Assembly (NCBI RefSeq): GCF_003339525.1
Contig: NZ_CP031124.1
Location: forward strand, 186,001-250,000
DNA: 64,000 bases
From: Ephemeroptericola cinctiostellae
GTDB taxonomy: Bacteria > Pseudomonadota > Gammaproteobacteria > Burkholderiales > Burkholderiaceae
Direction: 5' to 3'
The notes beneath the pieces were generated by a model, which saw nothing but the letters and a program-made list of their open reading frames with translations, was not told the DNA's origin and made no database searches. Positions within the stretch are counted from its first letter, which is position 1; every line of letters starts with the position of its first letter. The position numbers and the translations under genes are program-made. Shown here one piece after another: positions 43,910 through 55,351 of this stretch.

Positions 43910-46900
43910 TTATGCCGCTTCGCTTTCTTGAGTCTGTTTTTCAAGCACCTTGCGGTAATCAATCGGCATCACTTTGACAAATTTACCCAAAGCCGTTGCC
44001 CAATTATCCAAGATCTCACGTGCACGTTCAGAACCCGTGTATTTGAAATGGTTTTCAATTAAAGTTCGCAAGTTGACTTCATCAGACGCAGGATCCGATT
44101 CTGAAGTCAAGCGGTGCCACACCGCGTCTTTTTGCTTCTGCTCAGATTCATCCAGCACTGAGCTTAAAGCCACCATTGAGGTGTTGCATTTCACTGCAAA
44201 TTCTTGACGGGGGTCGTAAATATAAGCCACACCACCGCTCATGCCCGCAGCAAAATTACGACCCGTTTCACCCAAGACCACCACGGTACCGCCCGTCATG
44301 TATTCGCAGCCATGATCGCCTGTGCCTTCCACGACTGCGGCTGCACCTGAATTACGCACGGCAAAACGTTCGCCAGCAACACCTGACAAATAGGCTTGAC
44401 CTGCAATCGCCCCGTACAACACGGTGTTACCAACAATGATGTTTTCATGCGATGCGCCACGGAAGCTGTTGTTTGGGCGCACGATGATGCGACCACCTGA
44501 CAAACCTTTGCCCACGTAATCATTGCCTTCACCCACGAGGTCAAATGTCACGCCATGCGCAAGGAAAGCTGCAAAACTTTGACCCGCCGTACCATTCATC
44601 TGAATGTGAATCGTGTCATCGGGCAAACCAGCGTGGCCATAGCGACGGGCAACGCGACCTGACAACATGGCCCCCACCGAACGGTTCAAATTGCGCACAG
44701 ACTGAATGAACGACACGGGCTTGCCTTCGGTCAATGCAGATTCACTTTGAGCAATCAATTGCTGATCAAGCGCATTGTCCAAACCATGGTCTTGCGTCAG
44801 CGACTGGAAGCTTGTGTCACCGATGGCATTGGGCACTTGATGGAAGATGCGAGAGAAATCCAAGCCTTTGGCTTTCCAATGGGTCACACCTTGGCGCATG
44901 TCGAGCAAATCACTGCGGCCGACCAATTCTTCCAGCGTGCGCGCACCAAGCTGCGCCATCAACTCACGCACTTCCTCTGCAATGAAGAAGAAATAGTTGA
45001 CCACATGCTCAGGCTGACCCGTGAATTTCGCACGCAAAACAGGGTCTTGCGTCGCCACACCAACAGGGCACGTGTTCAAATGGCATTTACGCATCATGAT
45101 GCAACCTTGAACGACCAATGGTGCGGTGGCAAAACCAAATTCCTCTGCACCCAACAGCGCACCAATCACCACATCACGGCCTGTTTTGATTTGACCGTCG
45201 ACCTGCACCACCACGCGTGAGCGCAAGCGGTTCAAGACCAAAGTTTGTTGCGTTTCCGCCAAACCCAATTCCCATGGTGCGCCTGCGTATTTAACCGACG
45301 ACAAAGGTGATGCGCCTGTGCCGCCGTCATGGCCTGCAATCACGATGTGATCGGCTTTGGCTTTGGCAACGCCCGCCGCAACGGTACCCACGCCGTTTTC
45401 AGCCACCAATTTGACCGAAATCGAAGACGATGGGTTGACGTTTTTCAAGTCATGAATCAACTGCGCCAAATCTTCAATCGAGTAAATGTCATGGTGTGGT
45501 GGCGGTGAAATCAAACCCACGCCAGGAGTGGAATGGCGTAAGGCACCAATGTACTCCGACACTTTACCGCCAGGCAATTGACCACCTTCACCGGGTTTCG
45601 CGCCTTGTGCCATTTTGATCTGAATTTGATCGGCTGAAGACAAGTATTCCGCGGTCACACCAAAGCGACCCGAGGCCACCTGCTTGATGCGCGAGCGCAA
45701 AGAATCGCCTTTTTTCATCGGAATGTTGGCCAAAATACGATCCGCACCAATGATGTCTGCAATCGTTGTGCCGTCGATGATGCCGGATTCGCCCGTTTGC
45801 ATTTCAGCACGGTAACGTTTAGGATCTTCACCACCCTCGCCCGTGTTTGATTTGCCACCAATGCGATTCATCGCCACCGCCAAAGTCGAGTGCGCTTCAG
45901 ATGAAATCGAACCCAAGCTCATCGCGCCTGTGGCGAAACGCTTGACAATTTCTGTCGCGGGCTCAACTTCGTCAATCGAAATCGCGCGGGCGGGATTGAC
46001 TTTAAATTCAAACAACCCACGGAAAGTCATGTGGCGTTTGGATTGGTCATTGATGATTTGCGCGTATTCTTTATAACTTTGGTAGTTGTTATTGCGGGTC
46101 GAGTGTTGCAATTTTGCAATCGCATCAGGCGTCCACATGTGCTCTTCGCCACGCGCGCGCCATGCGTACTCGCCACCTGTCATGAGTTTATTTTGCAACG
46201 CATGTTTCTCGCCAAAAGCATGCTGATGCAAGACCACTGCTTCTTGCGCCACTTCAAATAAACCCATGCCTTCAATCGTGCTGGCCGTGCCTTTGAAATA
46301 CTTGTCCACCAAATCACGTTTTAAGCCCACCGCTTCAAAAATTTGCGAACCGGTGTACGACATGTAGGTCGAAATGCCCATTTTTGACATGACTTTTTGC
46401 ATGCCTTTGCCCACACCTTTGATGAAGTAGGCGATGGCTTCCGATGGTTTTTTGCCCGTGATCAGACCATGTTGAACCATGTCTGTCAGCGTGGCAAAGG
46501 CCAAGTACGGGTGAACCGCCTCTGCACCATAGCCTCCAAGTAAGGCAAAATGATGGACTTCGCGTGCGCTGCCTGTTTCAACCACGAGACCTGTTGAGGT
46601 GCGCAAACCCGACTCCACCAAATGCTGGTGAATCGCTGAAGTTGCCAACAAGGCAGGAATTGGCAAATGATCCGCATCCACCCCACGGTCCGACAAGACC
46701 AGCACATTGTGACCCGCTTTCACGGCATCAACGGCTTGTGCGCACAGCGAAGCCAATTGCGCCTCGATGCCATCGGCACCCCATTTCGAAGGGTATTTCA
46801 TGTCCAACGTGTAGCTTTTGAATTTGCCATTGGTGTATTTTTCGATGTGGCGGATTTTCGCCATTTCATCGTAATTCAATACAGGTTGTGACACCTCCAA

Positions 46901-48658
46901 ACGCATCGGCGGGTTGGTGTTGTTGATGTCGAGCAAATTCGGCTTGGGGCCGATGAACGAGACCAAAGACATGACCATTTGCTCACGAATCGGATCGATC
47001 GGCGGGTTGGTCACTTGCGCAAACAGCTGTCGGAAGTATTGATAAAATGATTTGTGTTTTTTTGACAACACGGCCATGGGCGTGTCATTGCCCATCGAGC
47101 CTGTGGCTTCTTCGCCATTTTGACCCATTGATTGCAAAATCAACTTCACGTCTTCTTGCGTGTAACCGAAAGCTTGCTGACGATCAAGCAACTCTGATTT
47201 GGGCACAGGACGCTCTTCAACAGGCGTCAAAACGTGTTCAAGCTTCAGTGACAGCTTGGCATTCCACTCTTTGTACGGACGCGCGGTTGACAGGTTTTTC
47301 TTGATTTCTTCATCGGCAATGATGCGGCCTTGCTCTGTGTCAATGAGCAACATTTTACCGGGCTGCAAACGCCATTTTTGTTTGATTTTCGCATCAGGAA
47401 TCGGCAACACGCCTGACTCTGAAGCCAAGATCACCAAATCATCATCGGTCACGACATAACGCGCAGGACGCAAACCATTGCGATCAAGGGTCGCGCCAAT
47501 TTGGCGACCGTCGGTGAAGCACAATGCGGCAGGGCCATCCCATGGCTCCATCAATGCAGCGTGGTATTCATAAAACGCGCGGCGTGATTGATCCATTTGC
47601 TCGTGCTGTTCCCATGCTTCGGGCACCATCATCATCATGGCGTGGGCGAGCGGATAGCCCGACATCACCAACAACTCCAAACAGTTATCGAATGAGGCCG
47701 TATCGGATTGACCAGGATAAATTAAAGGCCATAATTTTTCTAAATCGTCACCCAACACTGCCGATGAAATGGCTTTTTGACGCGCTTTGATCCAATTCAC
47801 ATTGCCTTTAACCGTGTTGATCTCGCCATTGTGCGCAATGAAGCGATACGGGTGAGCCAATTCCCATGCAGGAAACGTGTTGGTCGAGAAACGTTGATGC
47901 ACCAATGCAATGGCAGAAATCGTGCGATGATCGGACAAATCCTTGAAATAACGACCGACTTGATCGCACAGCAACAACCCTTTATACACCACGGTGCGCG
48001 CGCTCATCGAAGGCACGAAATACTCTTTACCGTGTTGCAACTGGAGCGATTGGATGCGATGTGATGCGGTTTTACGGATCACGTACAATTTGCGCTCGAG
48101 GGCATCGGTGACCATGACGTCAGGGCCGCGACCGATGAAAATCTGACGAATCACGGGCTCAGTGGCTTTTACCGTTGGCGACATGGCCATTTCTGCATCC
48201 ACAGGCACATCACGCCAGCCCAGAACCACCTGACCTTCAGCTTTAACGGTACGCTCAAGCTCTTGCTCACATGCCAAACGAGAGGCTTCTTCTTTTGGCA
48301 GGAAAATCATGCCCACACCATACTCACCCGCTGGAGGCAACATCACACCTTGGCGTGCCATTTCCTCGCGGTACAGCGCGTCTGGAATTTGCAACAAAAT
48401 GCCTGCACCGTCGCCCATCAGTGCATCTGCGCCCACCGCACCACGGTGATCCAAGTTATGCAAAATCAACAGACCTTGTTGAACAATCGCATGGCTGCGT
48501 TGCCCTTTGATGTGGGTGACAAAACCCACACCACATGCATCATGTTCTTGCGTTGCATCATACAAACCGAGCGCCGTTGCCCGTTCACGCTCACGCTTGA
48601 CAGTCAACACATCGAGTTCCGCTGCGCTTGGCGCAACCGTTTGGGTAAGCTCATTCAT
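43910..48658 (-). CDS. gltB: Glutamate synthase (NADPH) large subunit
   Basis: Alpha subunit of GOGAT, which makes two glutamates from glutamine and 2-oxoglutarate. With the start at 48658 (GGAGA upstream) it has 1582 residues. The N-terminal glutaminase nucleophile is C42 in H-D-A-C-G-V-G-F, so about 41 residues are removed as a propeptide. The FMN domain carries G-E-G-G-E-D-P and the [3Fe-4S] motif C-x5-C-x4-C in [14 protein letters not shown]. The C-terminal GXGXG domain has G-G-R-I-I-V and [17 protein letters not shown]. An alternative start is at 48694. A promoter lies upstream. Confidence 0.97.
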   Translation of the reverse strand: MNELTQTVAPSAAELDVLTVKRERERATALGLYDATQEHDACGVGFVTHIKGQRSHAIVQQGLLILHNLDHRGAVGADALMGDGAGILLQIPDALYREEMARQGVMLPPAGEYGVGMIFLPKEEASRLACEQELERTVKAEGQVVLGWRDVPVDAEMAMSPTVKATEPVIRQIFIGRGPDVMVTDALERKLYVIRKTASHRIQSLQLQHGKEYFVPSMSARTVVYKGLLLCDQVGRYFKDLSDHRTISAIALVHQRFSTNTFPAWELAHPYRFIAHNGEINTVKGNVNWIKARQKAISSAVLGDDLEKLWPLIYPGQSDTASFDNCLELLVMSGYPLAHAMMMMVPEAWEQHEQMDQSRRAFYEYHAALMEPWDGPAALCFTDGRQIGATLDRNGLRPARYVVTDDDLVILASESGVLPIPDAKIKQKWRLQPGKMLLIDTEQGRIIADEEIKKNLSTARPYKEWNAKLSLKLEHVLTPVEERPVPKSELLDRQQAFGYTQEDVKLILQSMGQNGEEATGSMGNDTPMAVLSKKHKSFYQYFRQLFAQVTNPPIDPIREQMVMSLVSFIGPKPNLLDINNTNPPMRLEVSQPVLNYDEMAKIRHIEKYTNGKFKSYTLDMKYPSKWGADGIEAQLASLCAQAVDAVKAGHNVLVLSDRGVDADHLPIPALLATSAIHQHLVESGLRTSTGLVVETGSAREVHHFALLGGYGAEAVHPYLAFATLTDMVQHGLITGKKPSEAIAYFIKGVGKGMQKVMSKMGISTYMSYTGSQIFEAVGLKRDLVDKYFKGTASTIEGMGLFEVAQEAVVLHQHAFGEKHALQNKLMTGGEYAWRARGEEHMWTPDAIAKLQHSTRNNNYQSYKEYAQIINDQSKRHMTFRGLFEFKVNPARAISIDEVEPATEIVKRFATGAMSLGSISSEAHSTLAVAMNRIGGKSNTGEGGEDPKRYRAEMQTGESGIIDGTTIADIIGADRILANIPMKKGDSLRSRIKQVASGRFGVTAEYLSSADQIQIKMAQGAKPGEGGQLPGGKVSEYIGALRHSTPGVGLISPPPHHDIYSIEDLAQLIHDLKNVNPSSSISVKLVAENGVGTVAAGVAKAKADHIVIAGHDGGTGASPLSSVKYAGAPWELGLAETQQTLVLNRLRSRVVVQVDGQIKTGRDVVIGALLGAEEFGFATAPLVVQGCIMMRKCHLNTCPVGVATQDPVLRAKFTGQPEHVVNYFFFIAEEVRELMAQLGARTLEELVGRSDLLDMRQGVTHWKAKGLDFSRIFHQVPNAIGDTSFQSLTQDHGLDNALDQQLIAQSESALTEGKPVSFIQSVRNLNRSVGAMLSGRVARRYGHAGLPDDTIHIQMNGTAGQSFAAFLAHGVTFDLVGEGNDYVGKGLSGGRIIVRPNNSFRGASHENIIVGNTVLYGAIAGQAYLSGVAGERFAVRNSGAAAVVEGTGDHGCEYMTGGTVVVLGETGRNFAAGMSGGVAYIYDPRQEFAVKCNTSMVALSSVLDESEQKQKDAVWHRLTSESDPASDEVNLRTLIENHFKYTGSERAREILDNWATALGKFVKVMPIDYRKVLEKQTQESEAA

Positions 48659-49087
48659 GGCATTTCTCCAGCCGAAGCAGTTATTTTCATTCATTGGGCA
48701 GGCGCTATGCCACCCAATAAGTACGTTTGAGTCAGACTATAACGCGGTTTTTGACGCAATACAACATTATTTAATTGGGGTCGTTATTTATTTATCGACA
48801 TGCTCGTTTTGTTGAATCATTAAAATAGGGACTGAATCAATTGTTTTTAAGAAACAACCCATTAAAACAAGCATAAAATCCTCAACACCATTTTCCTAAA
48901 TCACACCAAACACACCAAACACCCCAACCACAACCAATCTCCAACAAATCAGCTTAATCTCACCCCCAAGCAAACATACAGCCAGCACATCCCATCACAA
49001 TGAACAGCACGCCCAAAAATACCTTTTCCCGTATAATGTCGACATGCTTTTAACATCAACGCAACCAACCACACTCAGGAGCACGCC
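48659..49087. other. Divergent intergenic region gltB–grxD
   Basis: About 430 AT-rich bases. Besides the gltB promoter, TATAAT at 49032–49037 may be the grxD -10. No other structure was seen. Confidence 0.45.
48736..48764 (-). promoter_or_regulatory. gltBD promoter
   Basis: On the minus strand TTGTAT (48764–48759) and TATAGT (48741–48736) are separated by 17 bases, upstream of gltB. Confidence 0.65.
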
Positions 49088-49423
49088 ATGAGCAACCCAA
49101 CACAAGAATTCATCCAACAAACCATCCAGGATCACGCCATCGTTTTATTCATGAAAGGCACAGGCCAATTCCCCCAGTGCGGCTTTTCGGGTAAAGCCAT
49201 CCAATTACTGAAAAGCTGCGGCGCAAGCAAAGTGGCAACCGTCAATGTTTTGGATGACGCAGAAATTCGCCAAGGCATCAAAGACTTTTCACAATGGCCA
49301 ACCATCCCTCAGCTGTACATTCAAGGGGAGTTCATCGGCGGCTCGGACATCATGAATGAAATGTTTGAATCAGGCGAACTTCAAACATTGGTTGCCGAGG
49401 CCATCAAGACGCAAGAAGCTTAA
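49088..49423 (+). CDS. grxD: Monothiol glutaredoxin (CGFS type)
   Basis: GrxD/Grx4-type protein of 111 residues that binds and transfers [2Fe-2S] clusters. The active site is C31-G-F-S, with K-G-T at 24–26, the T-I-P-Q-L-Y-I cis-proline motif and the C-terminal F-I-G-G-S-D-I motif. The single Cys is the family hallmark. AGGAGCACGCC precedes the ATG. Confidence 0.95.
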   Translation: MSNPTQEFIQQTIQDHAIVLFMKGTGQFPQCGFSGKAIQLLKSCGASKVATVNVLDDAEIRQGIKDFSQWPTIPQLYIQGEFIGGSDIMNEMFESGELQTLVAEAIKTQEA

Positions 49424-49598
49424 GTTCATAAATACCAAGCAATGATGTAAGGGTGTGGTTTATGATTCGCTTGCCTCGTTTGAATGCGAAAGCAAGCCCA
49501 TCTCGAAGCAGCTCACAAAAAAACATCCTTCAAGCAATCGTGTGGTGAAACCGTTCATGCGATTCCACAACCCATGACAACCACCCCAAAAGGAATTT

Positions 49599-50495
49599 AT
49601 GAGCCGCTCCGCCTTAGTTAAATTCATGTCTCTTGCTGCCATTTGGGGCTGCTCATTTTTATTCATGCGCATCATTGCCCCAGTGGTGGGTGGCTTCTGG
49701 ACAGCAGAAATGCGTTTGGCGATTGGCGCCCTCACCTTACTGACGTTGATGCAAGTGCGTCACTTGCCCCTTAACACGCACCATTGGCGACACTATATGG
49801 TGACGGGATTTCTAAATTGTGCGCTGCCTTTCACTTTATTCGGCTTGGCTGGTCGGGTTTTGCCCGCAGGTTATTCCGCAGTTTTGAATTCAACCGTGCC
49901 CTTGTGGGTGTCTGTGTTTGGCATTTGGCTGTTGAAAGACCCCATCACACCACAAGGCTTTATTGCATTATTGCTGGGCATCACAGGTGTTGCATTGGTT
50001 GCCCAACCTTCGGGGGACATCGTTTGGAGCCACGCTTTTGTCAGTGGCGTTTTAGCCTGCACTGTGGCATCGATGGTGTATGCGCTGTCCGCAATTTACA
50101 CCAAAACCCGCGCCGTCGGCGTATCACCGCAAGCCATGGCCACCATGTCGCAACTGTTTGGAGCGGCCATGCTATTACCCGTCGCATGCTTTGCGAGTCC
50201 AGAAATTGGCGACATCACCATGCCCGTGGTCATCAGTACATTGCTGCTTGGCATCATGTGTTCAGGCATTGCATTTTGGCTTTTTTATCAGCTCATTAAT
50301 GAGATCGGCCCATTGATGGTCAGTGGTGTGACATTTTTTGTGCCATTATTTGGCATGCTTTGGGGCTGGTTGATTTTGAACGAACACTTGGGCTGGAATG
50401 TGTTTGGCGGTTGCGCCCTGATCATCGCGGGGGCATTTTTGCTGTATCTTAACAATTTAAAAGCCCAAAAGGTCAAACATGAACAACTGCTGTAG
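49599..50495 (+). CDS. DMT/EamA-family transporter
   Basis: Inner-membrane drug/metabolite transporter with ten predicted transmembrane segments in two EamA repeats, 298 residues. The first EamA repeat begins I-W-G-C-S-F-L-F-M-R and the second near V-A-S-M-V-Y-A-L-S-A-I-Y, with P-L-F-G-M-L-W-G-W-L-I-L-N-E as the usual end-motif. The substrate is unknown; relatives export amino acids or metabolites. ubiX starts within its last codons, so the two are translationally coupled. Confidence 0.88.
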   Translation: MSRSALVKFMSLAAIWGCSFLFMRIIAPVVGGFWTAEMRLAIGALTLLTLMQVRHLPLNTHHWRHYMVTGFLNCALPFTLFGLAGRVLPAGYSAVLNSTVPLWVSVFGIWLLKDPITPQGFIALLLGITGVALVAQPSGDIVWSHAFVSGVLACTVASMVYALSAIYTKTRAVGVSPQAMATMSQLFGAAMLLPVACFASPEIGDITMPVVISTLLLGIMCSGIAFWLFYQLINEIGPLMVSGVTFFVPLFGMLWGWLILNEHLGWNVFGGCALIIAGAFLLYLNNLKAQKVKHEQLL

Positions 50496-51093
50496 CCCAC
50501 AAAAACGCCTTATTGTCGCCATCACGGGCGCCACAGGTGCGGTGCTTGGCGTACGGCTATTGGATGTATTGAAAGATTTAGGTCACATCGAAACACATTT
50601 AATCGTCTCCGATGCTGGGTGGCTGACCATAGAGCATGAAATGGGTTTATCAAAAGACGATGTGCGCAGCCGTGCCAACATCGTCCACTCATCAAAAAAC
50701 ATTGGCGCCTCCATCGCCAGCGGCTCCTACCCATGCGATGGCATGATCGTCGCGCCATGCTCCATGAAAACACTGGCAGAAATTGCGCATGGCCTGTCGG
50801 GCAACCTCATTAGCCGTGCCGCCGATGTCACCCTAAAAGAACGCCGTCGGCTGACCCTGCTTGTCCGTGAAACCCCCTTGTCATTGATTCACTTACGCAA
50901 CATGACCGCCATCACGGAAGCTGGCGGTATCATTTTCCCCCCAGTTCCCGCGTTTTATCACCAACCCGCCACACTGGACGACGTCATCAACCACACTGTT
51001 GCGCGCGTGCTCGACACCCATGGCATTGACGCCAAACTGGCCCCCCGTTGGAGCAGCATTAATGCCACCCCCGAATGGCCCACCACAGATTAA
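50479..51093 (+). CDS. ubiX: Flavin prenyltransferase UbiX
   Basis: Makes prenylated FMN, the cofactor of UbiD in ubiquinone biosynthesis. 204 residues. The N-terminal I-V-A-I-T-G-A-T-G-A motif binds FMN; P-C-S-M-K-T-L-A-E-I-A-H-G, N-L-I-S-R-A-A-D-V-T-L-K-E-R and L-V-R-E-T-P-L-S are signature blocks. It overlaps the upstream DMT gene by 17 bases, and an O-methyltransferase-like gene starts 8 bases downstream, so the three form one operon. Confidence 0.95.
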   Translation: MNNCCSPQKRLIVAITGATGAVLGVRLLDVLKDLGHIETHLIVSDAGWLTIEHEMGLSKDDVRSRANIVHSSKNIGASIASGSYPCDGMIVAPCSMKTLAEIAHGLSGNLISRAADVTLKERRRLTLLVRETPLSLIHLRNMTAITEAGGIIFPPVPAFYHQPATLDDVINHTVARVLDTHGIDAKLAPRWSSINATPEWPTTD

Positions 51094-51101
51094 ACGCCCC
51101 C

Positions 51102-51773
51102 ATGATTGACCTCTCTTTACTTGCCTTGGGCACAGCCCCCATTGACCCCAAACGCACACTCACCCTATCCGAAGCGATCAATGAGCTGCCCAACCTCACA
51201 CCACACAACATCAGCGATGCAACACTTTCTGCTTACTTAAATGCTTTGTATGCGCAAGGCCGAGAGCGACACACGCCCAACATCAGTCCCATCAACACCA
51301 TTTTTTTACAACGGCTGCTGGTACAACGCCACCCCAAGCGCATCCTTGAAGTCGGCTGCGCCAACGGCTACTCGACCTTGCGGTTTTGGCAAACCACCCG
51401 CCCATGGCAAGCACAGATCACCACGCTGGAGGTGTCCGCCCCCAACATCACCGAAGCACAGCATCATTTTTCGGCCACAGGCGCACATAACGACATCACC
51501 CTGCATGAAGGCAATGCACTTGAACTCATGCCCCAATTGCCCCTCCACTCTTTTGACTTTATTTTTATAGATGCACGCAAAATCTACACCTTGGATTTTT
51601 TCATTCGCGCGCGCCAACTGGCCACTCCCAATGCATTGATTGTGATCGACGATGTCATTAAATTCAAAGACAAGATGCTCAATTTTTATGACTATTTAAA
51701 AGCCGAATCCATCGATCACACGATTGAGCGCATCGACGATGACGAGGATGGTGTGATGTTGATTTACACCTAA
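51102..51773 (+). CDS. SAM-dependent methyltransferase (O-methyltransferase type)
   Basis: Class I methyltransferase related to the catechol/caffeoyl-CoA O-methyltransferase group, 223 residues. Motif I reads I-L-E-V-G-C-A-N-G-Y-S-T-L; F-D-F-I-F-I-D-A-R-K and L-I-V-I-D-D-V-I are the metal-associated positions in that group, with D-D retained. It lies 8 bases after ubiX, in the same direction. Role in ubiquinone synthesis is possible but not shown; the known ubiquinone methyltransferases are UbiE and UbiG. Substrate not assigned. Confidence 0.8.
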   Translation: MIDLSLLALGTAPIDPKRTLTLSEAINELPNLTPHNISDATLSAYLNALYAQGRERHTPNISPINTIFLQRLLVQRHPKRILEVGCANGYSTLRFWQTTRPWQAQITTLEVSAPNITEAQHHFSATGAHNDITLHEGNALELMPQLPLHSFDFIFIDARKIYTLDFFIRARQLATPNALIVIDDVIKFKDKMLNFYDYLKAESIDHTIERIDDDEDGVMLIYT

Positions 51774-51816
51774 ACCAAACAACACACAAAACACAGCAAT
51801 AAAAATACCAGACAAT

Positions 51817-51854
51817 AAAAAAAGCGGCACATCATGAGATGTACCGCTTTTTTG
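51817..51854. terminator. Bidirectional terminator
   Basis: AAAAAAAGCGGCACATC pairs with GATGTACCGCTTTTTT (one C·A mismatch), loop ATGA. It separates the ubiX–methyltransferase unit (+) from ihfB (-). Confidence 0.85.
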
Positions 51855-51869
51855 TGCAACTTTTTAAAT

Positions 51870-52166
51870 CTACTCTGAAGCCGAGCCCGCTTGATCAACG
51901 CGCTCACGCATGTCCTTACCCGCCTTAAAATGAGGTACCTTTTTTGTGGGTACAATCACTTGCTCACCGGTTTTTGGATTGCGCCCCACACGTGATGAAC
52001 GGGCGCTCACAGAAAAACTGCCGAACCCACGAATCTCGACGCGCTGCTCCATCGCGAGCGTATGTGAGATGGCGTCCAAAATCGCATGGGTCGCCATTTC
52101 GGCATCGCGCGCGAGCAACTGCGGAAAGCGTGCGGCTAAGTTGGCGATCAATTCAGATTTGGTCAT
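51870..52166 (-). CDS. ihfB: Integration host factor subunit beta
   Basis: DNA-bending heterodimer subunit of the IHF/HU family, 98 residues. [10 protein letters not shown] at the start, [11 protein letters not shown] and the DNA-arm motif [10 protein letters not shown] are diagnostic. The start at 52166 gives the usual IhfB N-terminus. Gene order cmk–rpsA–ihfB is conserved in proteobacteria. Confidence 0.96.
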   Translation of the reverse strand: MTKSELIANLAARFPQLLARDAEMATHAILDAISHTLAMEQRVEIRGFGSFSVSARSSRVGRNPKTGEQVIVPTKKVPHFKAGKDMRERVDQAGSASE

Positions 52167-52273
52167 ATCGTGTTTCCAAAACAAAGGTTCAGCTTATTGA
52201 GACGCCTGAAACAGATCCTGCTTCAGGCGCCGCAAAGAACAGCCATTAAAACAATTTCAAGCAATACAGCGGA

Positions 52274-53971
52274 TTATTGCTGTTCCAATTTGGCTTTCAA
52301 CAACGCGCCCAAATTGGTTGTACCTGAAGATGCAGCACCTGATTGCTCAGAGATTTTATCCATTGCCGCTTTGGTTTCAACTTGATCCTTGGCTTTGATT
52401 GACAATTGGATTGAACGGCTCTTACGATCAACACTAACGATCACGGCCTCAACAGCATCGCCTTCTTTGAAATGTGTGCCCGCATCTTCAACACGGTCAT
52501 TAGAGATTTCAGAAGCGCGCAAGTAAGCTTCAACTTCTTCACCCAAAGTCACAACCACGCCTTTGGCTTCAACAGATTTAACTGTGCCATTGACCAAATT
52601 GCCTTTGTCATGAATCGCGACGAAGTTCATGAACGGATCGCCTTCGAGTTGTTTGATGCCCAAAGAGATGCGTTCTTTGTCCACATCAATCGACAAGATG
52701 ATCGCTTCAACTTCTTGACCTTTTTTGTAGTTGCGAATCGCAGCTTCAGGGGCTTCGTTCCAAGATAAATCAGACATGTGAACCAAGCCGTCGATTGAAC
52801 CATCTAAGCCGACAAATACGCCGAAGTCAGTGATTGAACGGATGGTGCCTTTAACGTGATCGCCTTTTTTGAAGCGTGTTTCAAAGTCATCCCATGGGTT
52901 GGCTTTGCATTGTTTCATGCCCAAAGAAATGCGACGTTTAGATTCGTCAATTTCGATGACCATGACTTCAACTTCGTCGCCCAAAGTAACGATTTTCTTC
53001 GGATCAACGTTTTTGTTTGTCCAGTCCATTTCAGACACGTGAACCAAGCCTTCGATGCCCTGTTCGATTTCAACGAACGCGCCGTAGTCAGTGATGTTGG
53101 TGACTTTACCGAACAAACGCGTGTTGGCTGGGTAGCGGTGCGCCAAACCAGACCATGGATCGTCGCCCAATTGTTTGATGCCCAAAGACACGCGGTGTTT
53201 TTCTTGATCGAATTTCAAGATTTTCGCTTCGACTTCTTGACCGACCGTCAACACCTCTGAAGGGTGACGGACACGACGCCATGCCAAATCGGTGATGTGC
53301 AACAAGCCATCGATGCCACCCAAGTCCACGAACGCGCCGTAGTCAGTGATGTTTTTAACGATGCCTTTAACCACTTGGCCTTCTTTCAATGTTTCAGCCA
53401 ATTTAGCACGTTCTTCGCCCATGGTCACTTCGAGCACTGCACGGCGGCTCAACACGACGTTGTTGCGTTTACGATCGAGTTTAATGACTTTAAACTCCAT
53501 TGTTTTGCCTTCATAAGGCGTCAAATCTTTGATGGGGCGCAAGTCGATCAACGAGCCTGGCAAGAACGCACGAATGCTGTTCGCCATAACAGTCAAACCA
53601 CCTTTGACTTTACCTGTGATCAAACCAGAAACCAATTCGCCAGATTCCAAAGCTTTTTCCAAGCCCAACCATGCTGACAAACGTTTTGCGCGATCGCGCG
53701 ACAAAACTGTGTCACCAAAGCCGTTTTCGAGCGCATCGATCGCAACCGACACAAAGCCACCCACTTCTGCTTCTAATTCACCTTGATCGTTCATGAATTC
53801 TGCAACAGGAATAAATGCTTCTGATTTCAAACCTGCGTTCACGACGACAAAATTATGGTCAATGCGCATGATCTCTGCGGTGATGACCTCGCCTGTACGC
53901 ATCTCTTGACGCGCCAACGACTCTTCAAACATTGCTGCAAAACTGTCCATAGCTGGAATGGTGTTAGACAT
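52274..53971 (-). CDS. rpsA: 30S ribosomal protein S1
   Basis: RNA-binding protein that brings mRNA to the 30S subunit, 565 residues. Six S1 (OB-fold) domains are visible as repeated G-x-V-x-G-x-V with F-V-x-x-x and H-x-S-E/D-M/L motifs; repeats in the middle have [10 protein letters not shown] twice. Length is as in E. coli (557). It lies between cmk and ihfB. Confidence 0.97.
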   Translation of the reverse strand: MSNTIPAMDSFAAMFEESLARQEMRTGEVITAEIMRIDHNFVVVNAGLKSEAFIPVAEFMNDQGELEAEVGGFVSVAIDALENGFGDTVLSRDRAKRLSAWLGLEKALESGELVSGLITGKVKGGLTVMANSIRAFLPGSLIDLRPIKDLTPYEGKTMEFKVIKLDRKRNNVVLSRRAVLEVTMGEERAKLAETLKEGQVVKGIVKNITDYGAFVDLGGIDGLLHITDLAWRRVRHPSEVLTVGQEVEAKILKFDQEKHRVSLGIKQLGDDPWSGLAHRYPANTRLFGKVTNITDYGAFVEIEQGIEGLVHVSEMDWTNKNVDPKKIVTLGDEVEVMVIEIDESKRRISLGMKQCKANPWDDFETRFKKGDHVKGTIRSITDFGVFVGLDGSIDGLVHMSDLSWNEAPEAAIRNYKKGQEVEAIILSIDVDKERISLGIKQLEGDPFMNFVAIHDKGNLVNGTVKSVEAKGVVVTLGEEVEAYLRASEISNDRVEDAGTHFKEGDAVEAVIVSVDRKSRSIQLSIKAKDQVETKAAMDKISEQSGAASSGTTNLGALLKAKLEQQ

Positions 53972-54092
53972 TATATAAATTCACTTAAAAAACACATGAA
54001 AGATGGGGCGGGCGCAGGATGCGCGTCGCAAAAAACCCACAAATCACGGAGTTGATAAAAGAAAATGCTGCTTTTTAACCGACACTCGTCCA

Positions 54093-54812
54093 TTAAACAG
54101 CGGGCACATTCACTTGCTCTGCGCACAACTTGAGCACCACATCGACCGTTTGCTCCAAGGTCAAATCTGATGAATCCAGTACATACGCGCCTTGCGCAGG
54201 TTTTAATGGCGCATGCTCACGCGCCATATCGCGCGCATCACGGTCATTCAAATCCTTCACAAGGTTGTCCATATTAGCAGAAAAACCTTTTGCTATCAAT
54301 TGTTTATAGCGTCTTTCCGCCCTCACCTCAGCACTCGCAGTCAAAAACACCTTGAGTGGGGCATCTGGAAAGACAACACTGCCCATGTCTCGTCCATCGG
54401 CCACCAATCCTGTGCCTTGTGCAAAAGCACGTTGCCGATCAAGCAATGCCGCGCGCAACCAGGCACACACGGCAATTTTAGAGGCCATATTGCCGACCTC
54501 TTCATCACGAATGTCTTGGGCCACGTTTTCCTCGCCTAAAAAAATGTCTTCACCCACAAACGACACGTCGAGATTCGAAGCCCAAATGACCAAATGCGCC
54601 TCGTCCGCTGTACTCAGCTCGCGATTCACCTTCCAACCCGAACGCAACGCGATCAATGCAATCAAGCGATATAAGGCGCCGCTGTCTAAATACGCAAAGC
54701 CCAAATGAGCTGCAAGCACCTGTGCAACAGCACCTTTTCCTGAAGCCGTTGGCCCATCCAAGGTGATGACAAAAGGTGTCGAATGTGATGGGGGGCGATG
54801 TGTTTGAAGCAT
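54093..54812 (-). CDS. cmk: Cytidylate kinase
   Basis: CMP/dCMP kinase, 239 residues. Walker A G-P-T-A-S-G-K-G at 20–27, L-D-S-G-A-L-Y-R substrate motif, and [11 protein letters not shown] lid region are present. I chose the start at 54812, with AGGAA about 7 bases upstream, over the in-frame ATG at 54830, which lacks such a site. Neighbour to rpsA, as is usual. Confidence 0.95.
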   Translation of the reverse strand: MLQTHRPPSHSTPFVITLDGPTASGKGAVAQVLAAHLGFAYLDSGALYRLIALIALRSGWKVNRELSTADEAHLVIWASNLDVSFVGEDIFLGEENVAQDIRDEEVGNMASKIAVCAWLRAALLDRQRAFAQGTGLVADGRDMGSVVFPDAPLKVFLTASAEVRAERRYKQLIAKGFSANMDNLVKDLNDRDARDMAREHAPLKPAQGAYVLDSSDLTLEQTVDVVLKLCAEQVNVPAV

Positions 54813-54880
54813 ATGGAATTTCCTAGACATGAATGGCTCGCATTATATAACGGCATCAAGGACTTATGTGATTTTCAAGC

Positions 54881-54914
54881 AAAAAAAAGACTGCATATCC
54901 ATGAGTTGCAGTCT
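54881..54914 (-). terminator. Terminator of the slmA–cupredoxin unit
   Basis: On the minus strand AGACTGCA pairs with TGCAGTCT, followed by eight T (54888–54881). It lies downstream of the cupredoxin gene. Confidence 0.85.
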
Positions 54915-54979
54915 CCGCTTCACCACCATTTGCTTCTCTTTCTTATGGCATCAGTAGGCCATTTTTTATCATTGACGCT

Positions 54980-55318
54980 TCACTCGGCAATGATTGTGCC
55001 CTGCGCGGTGTCTCGGCTGAATTGGCCAAAAAAATTATAAGAGCCCACTTGAAGCGGATCAATCTGAATGACCTGACGCGAACCGCCAGCCACTGTTTTT
55101 TCAAAACACATGGACTCACTGGCGGGATCTTCAGAGGTCTTATCGGTATTGATGAAAACGATCTTAAACGCGACCCCCGCAGGCACCTTGCTGACACTTG
55201 GATAAAAGCGATGGTCCTTGATGGTGATGTTGATTGACAAATCCTCTGCATGAACCTCTGAAGCAAACAAAAACATGCCCGACCACAAAGTGATCGCGAC
55301 CATTTTCATTTTATTCAT
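54980..55318 (-). CDS. Periplasmic cupredoxin-like protein
   Basis: Secreted protein of 112 residues with a signal peptide ending in V-H-A. The domain resembles the EfeO-type cupredoxin: I-K-D-H-R-F-Y-P-S, K-V-P-A-G, an F-E-K-T-V stretch, and G-S-Y-N-F-F-G-Q-F with D-T-A-Q-G-T-I-I at the end. Such domains go with iron or copper transport (P19, FTR1). The family stretch that usually reads S-H-E-L is changed here to S-M-C-F-E-K. The start is uncertain: an in-frame ATG at 55342 lies 10 bases from the slmA stop. It follows slmA on the same strand. Confidence 0.65.
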   Translation of the reverse strand: MNKMKMVAITLWSGMFLFASEVHAEDLSINITIKDHRFYPSVSKVPAGVAFKIVFINTDKTSEDPASESMCFEKTVAGGSRQVIQIDPLQVGSYNFFGQFSRDTAQGTIIAE

Positions 55319-55351
55319 GTGGAAATTTTTAGAGTCTGTCATATCAACACA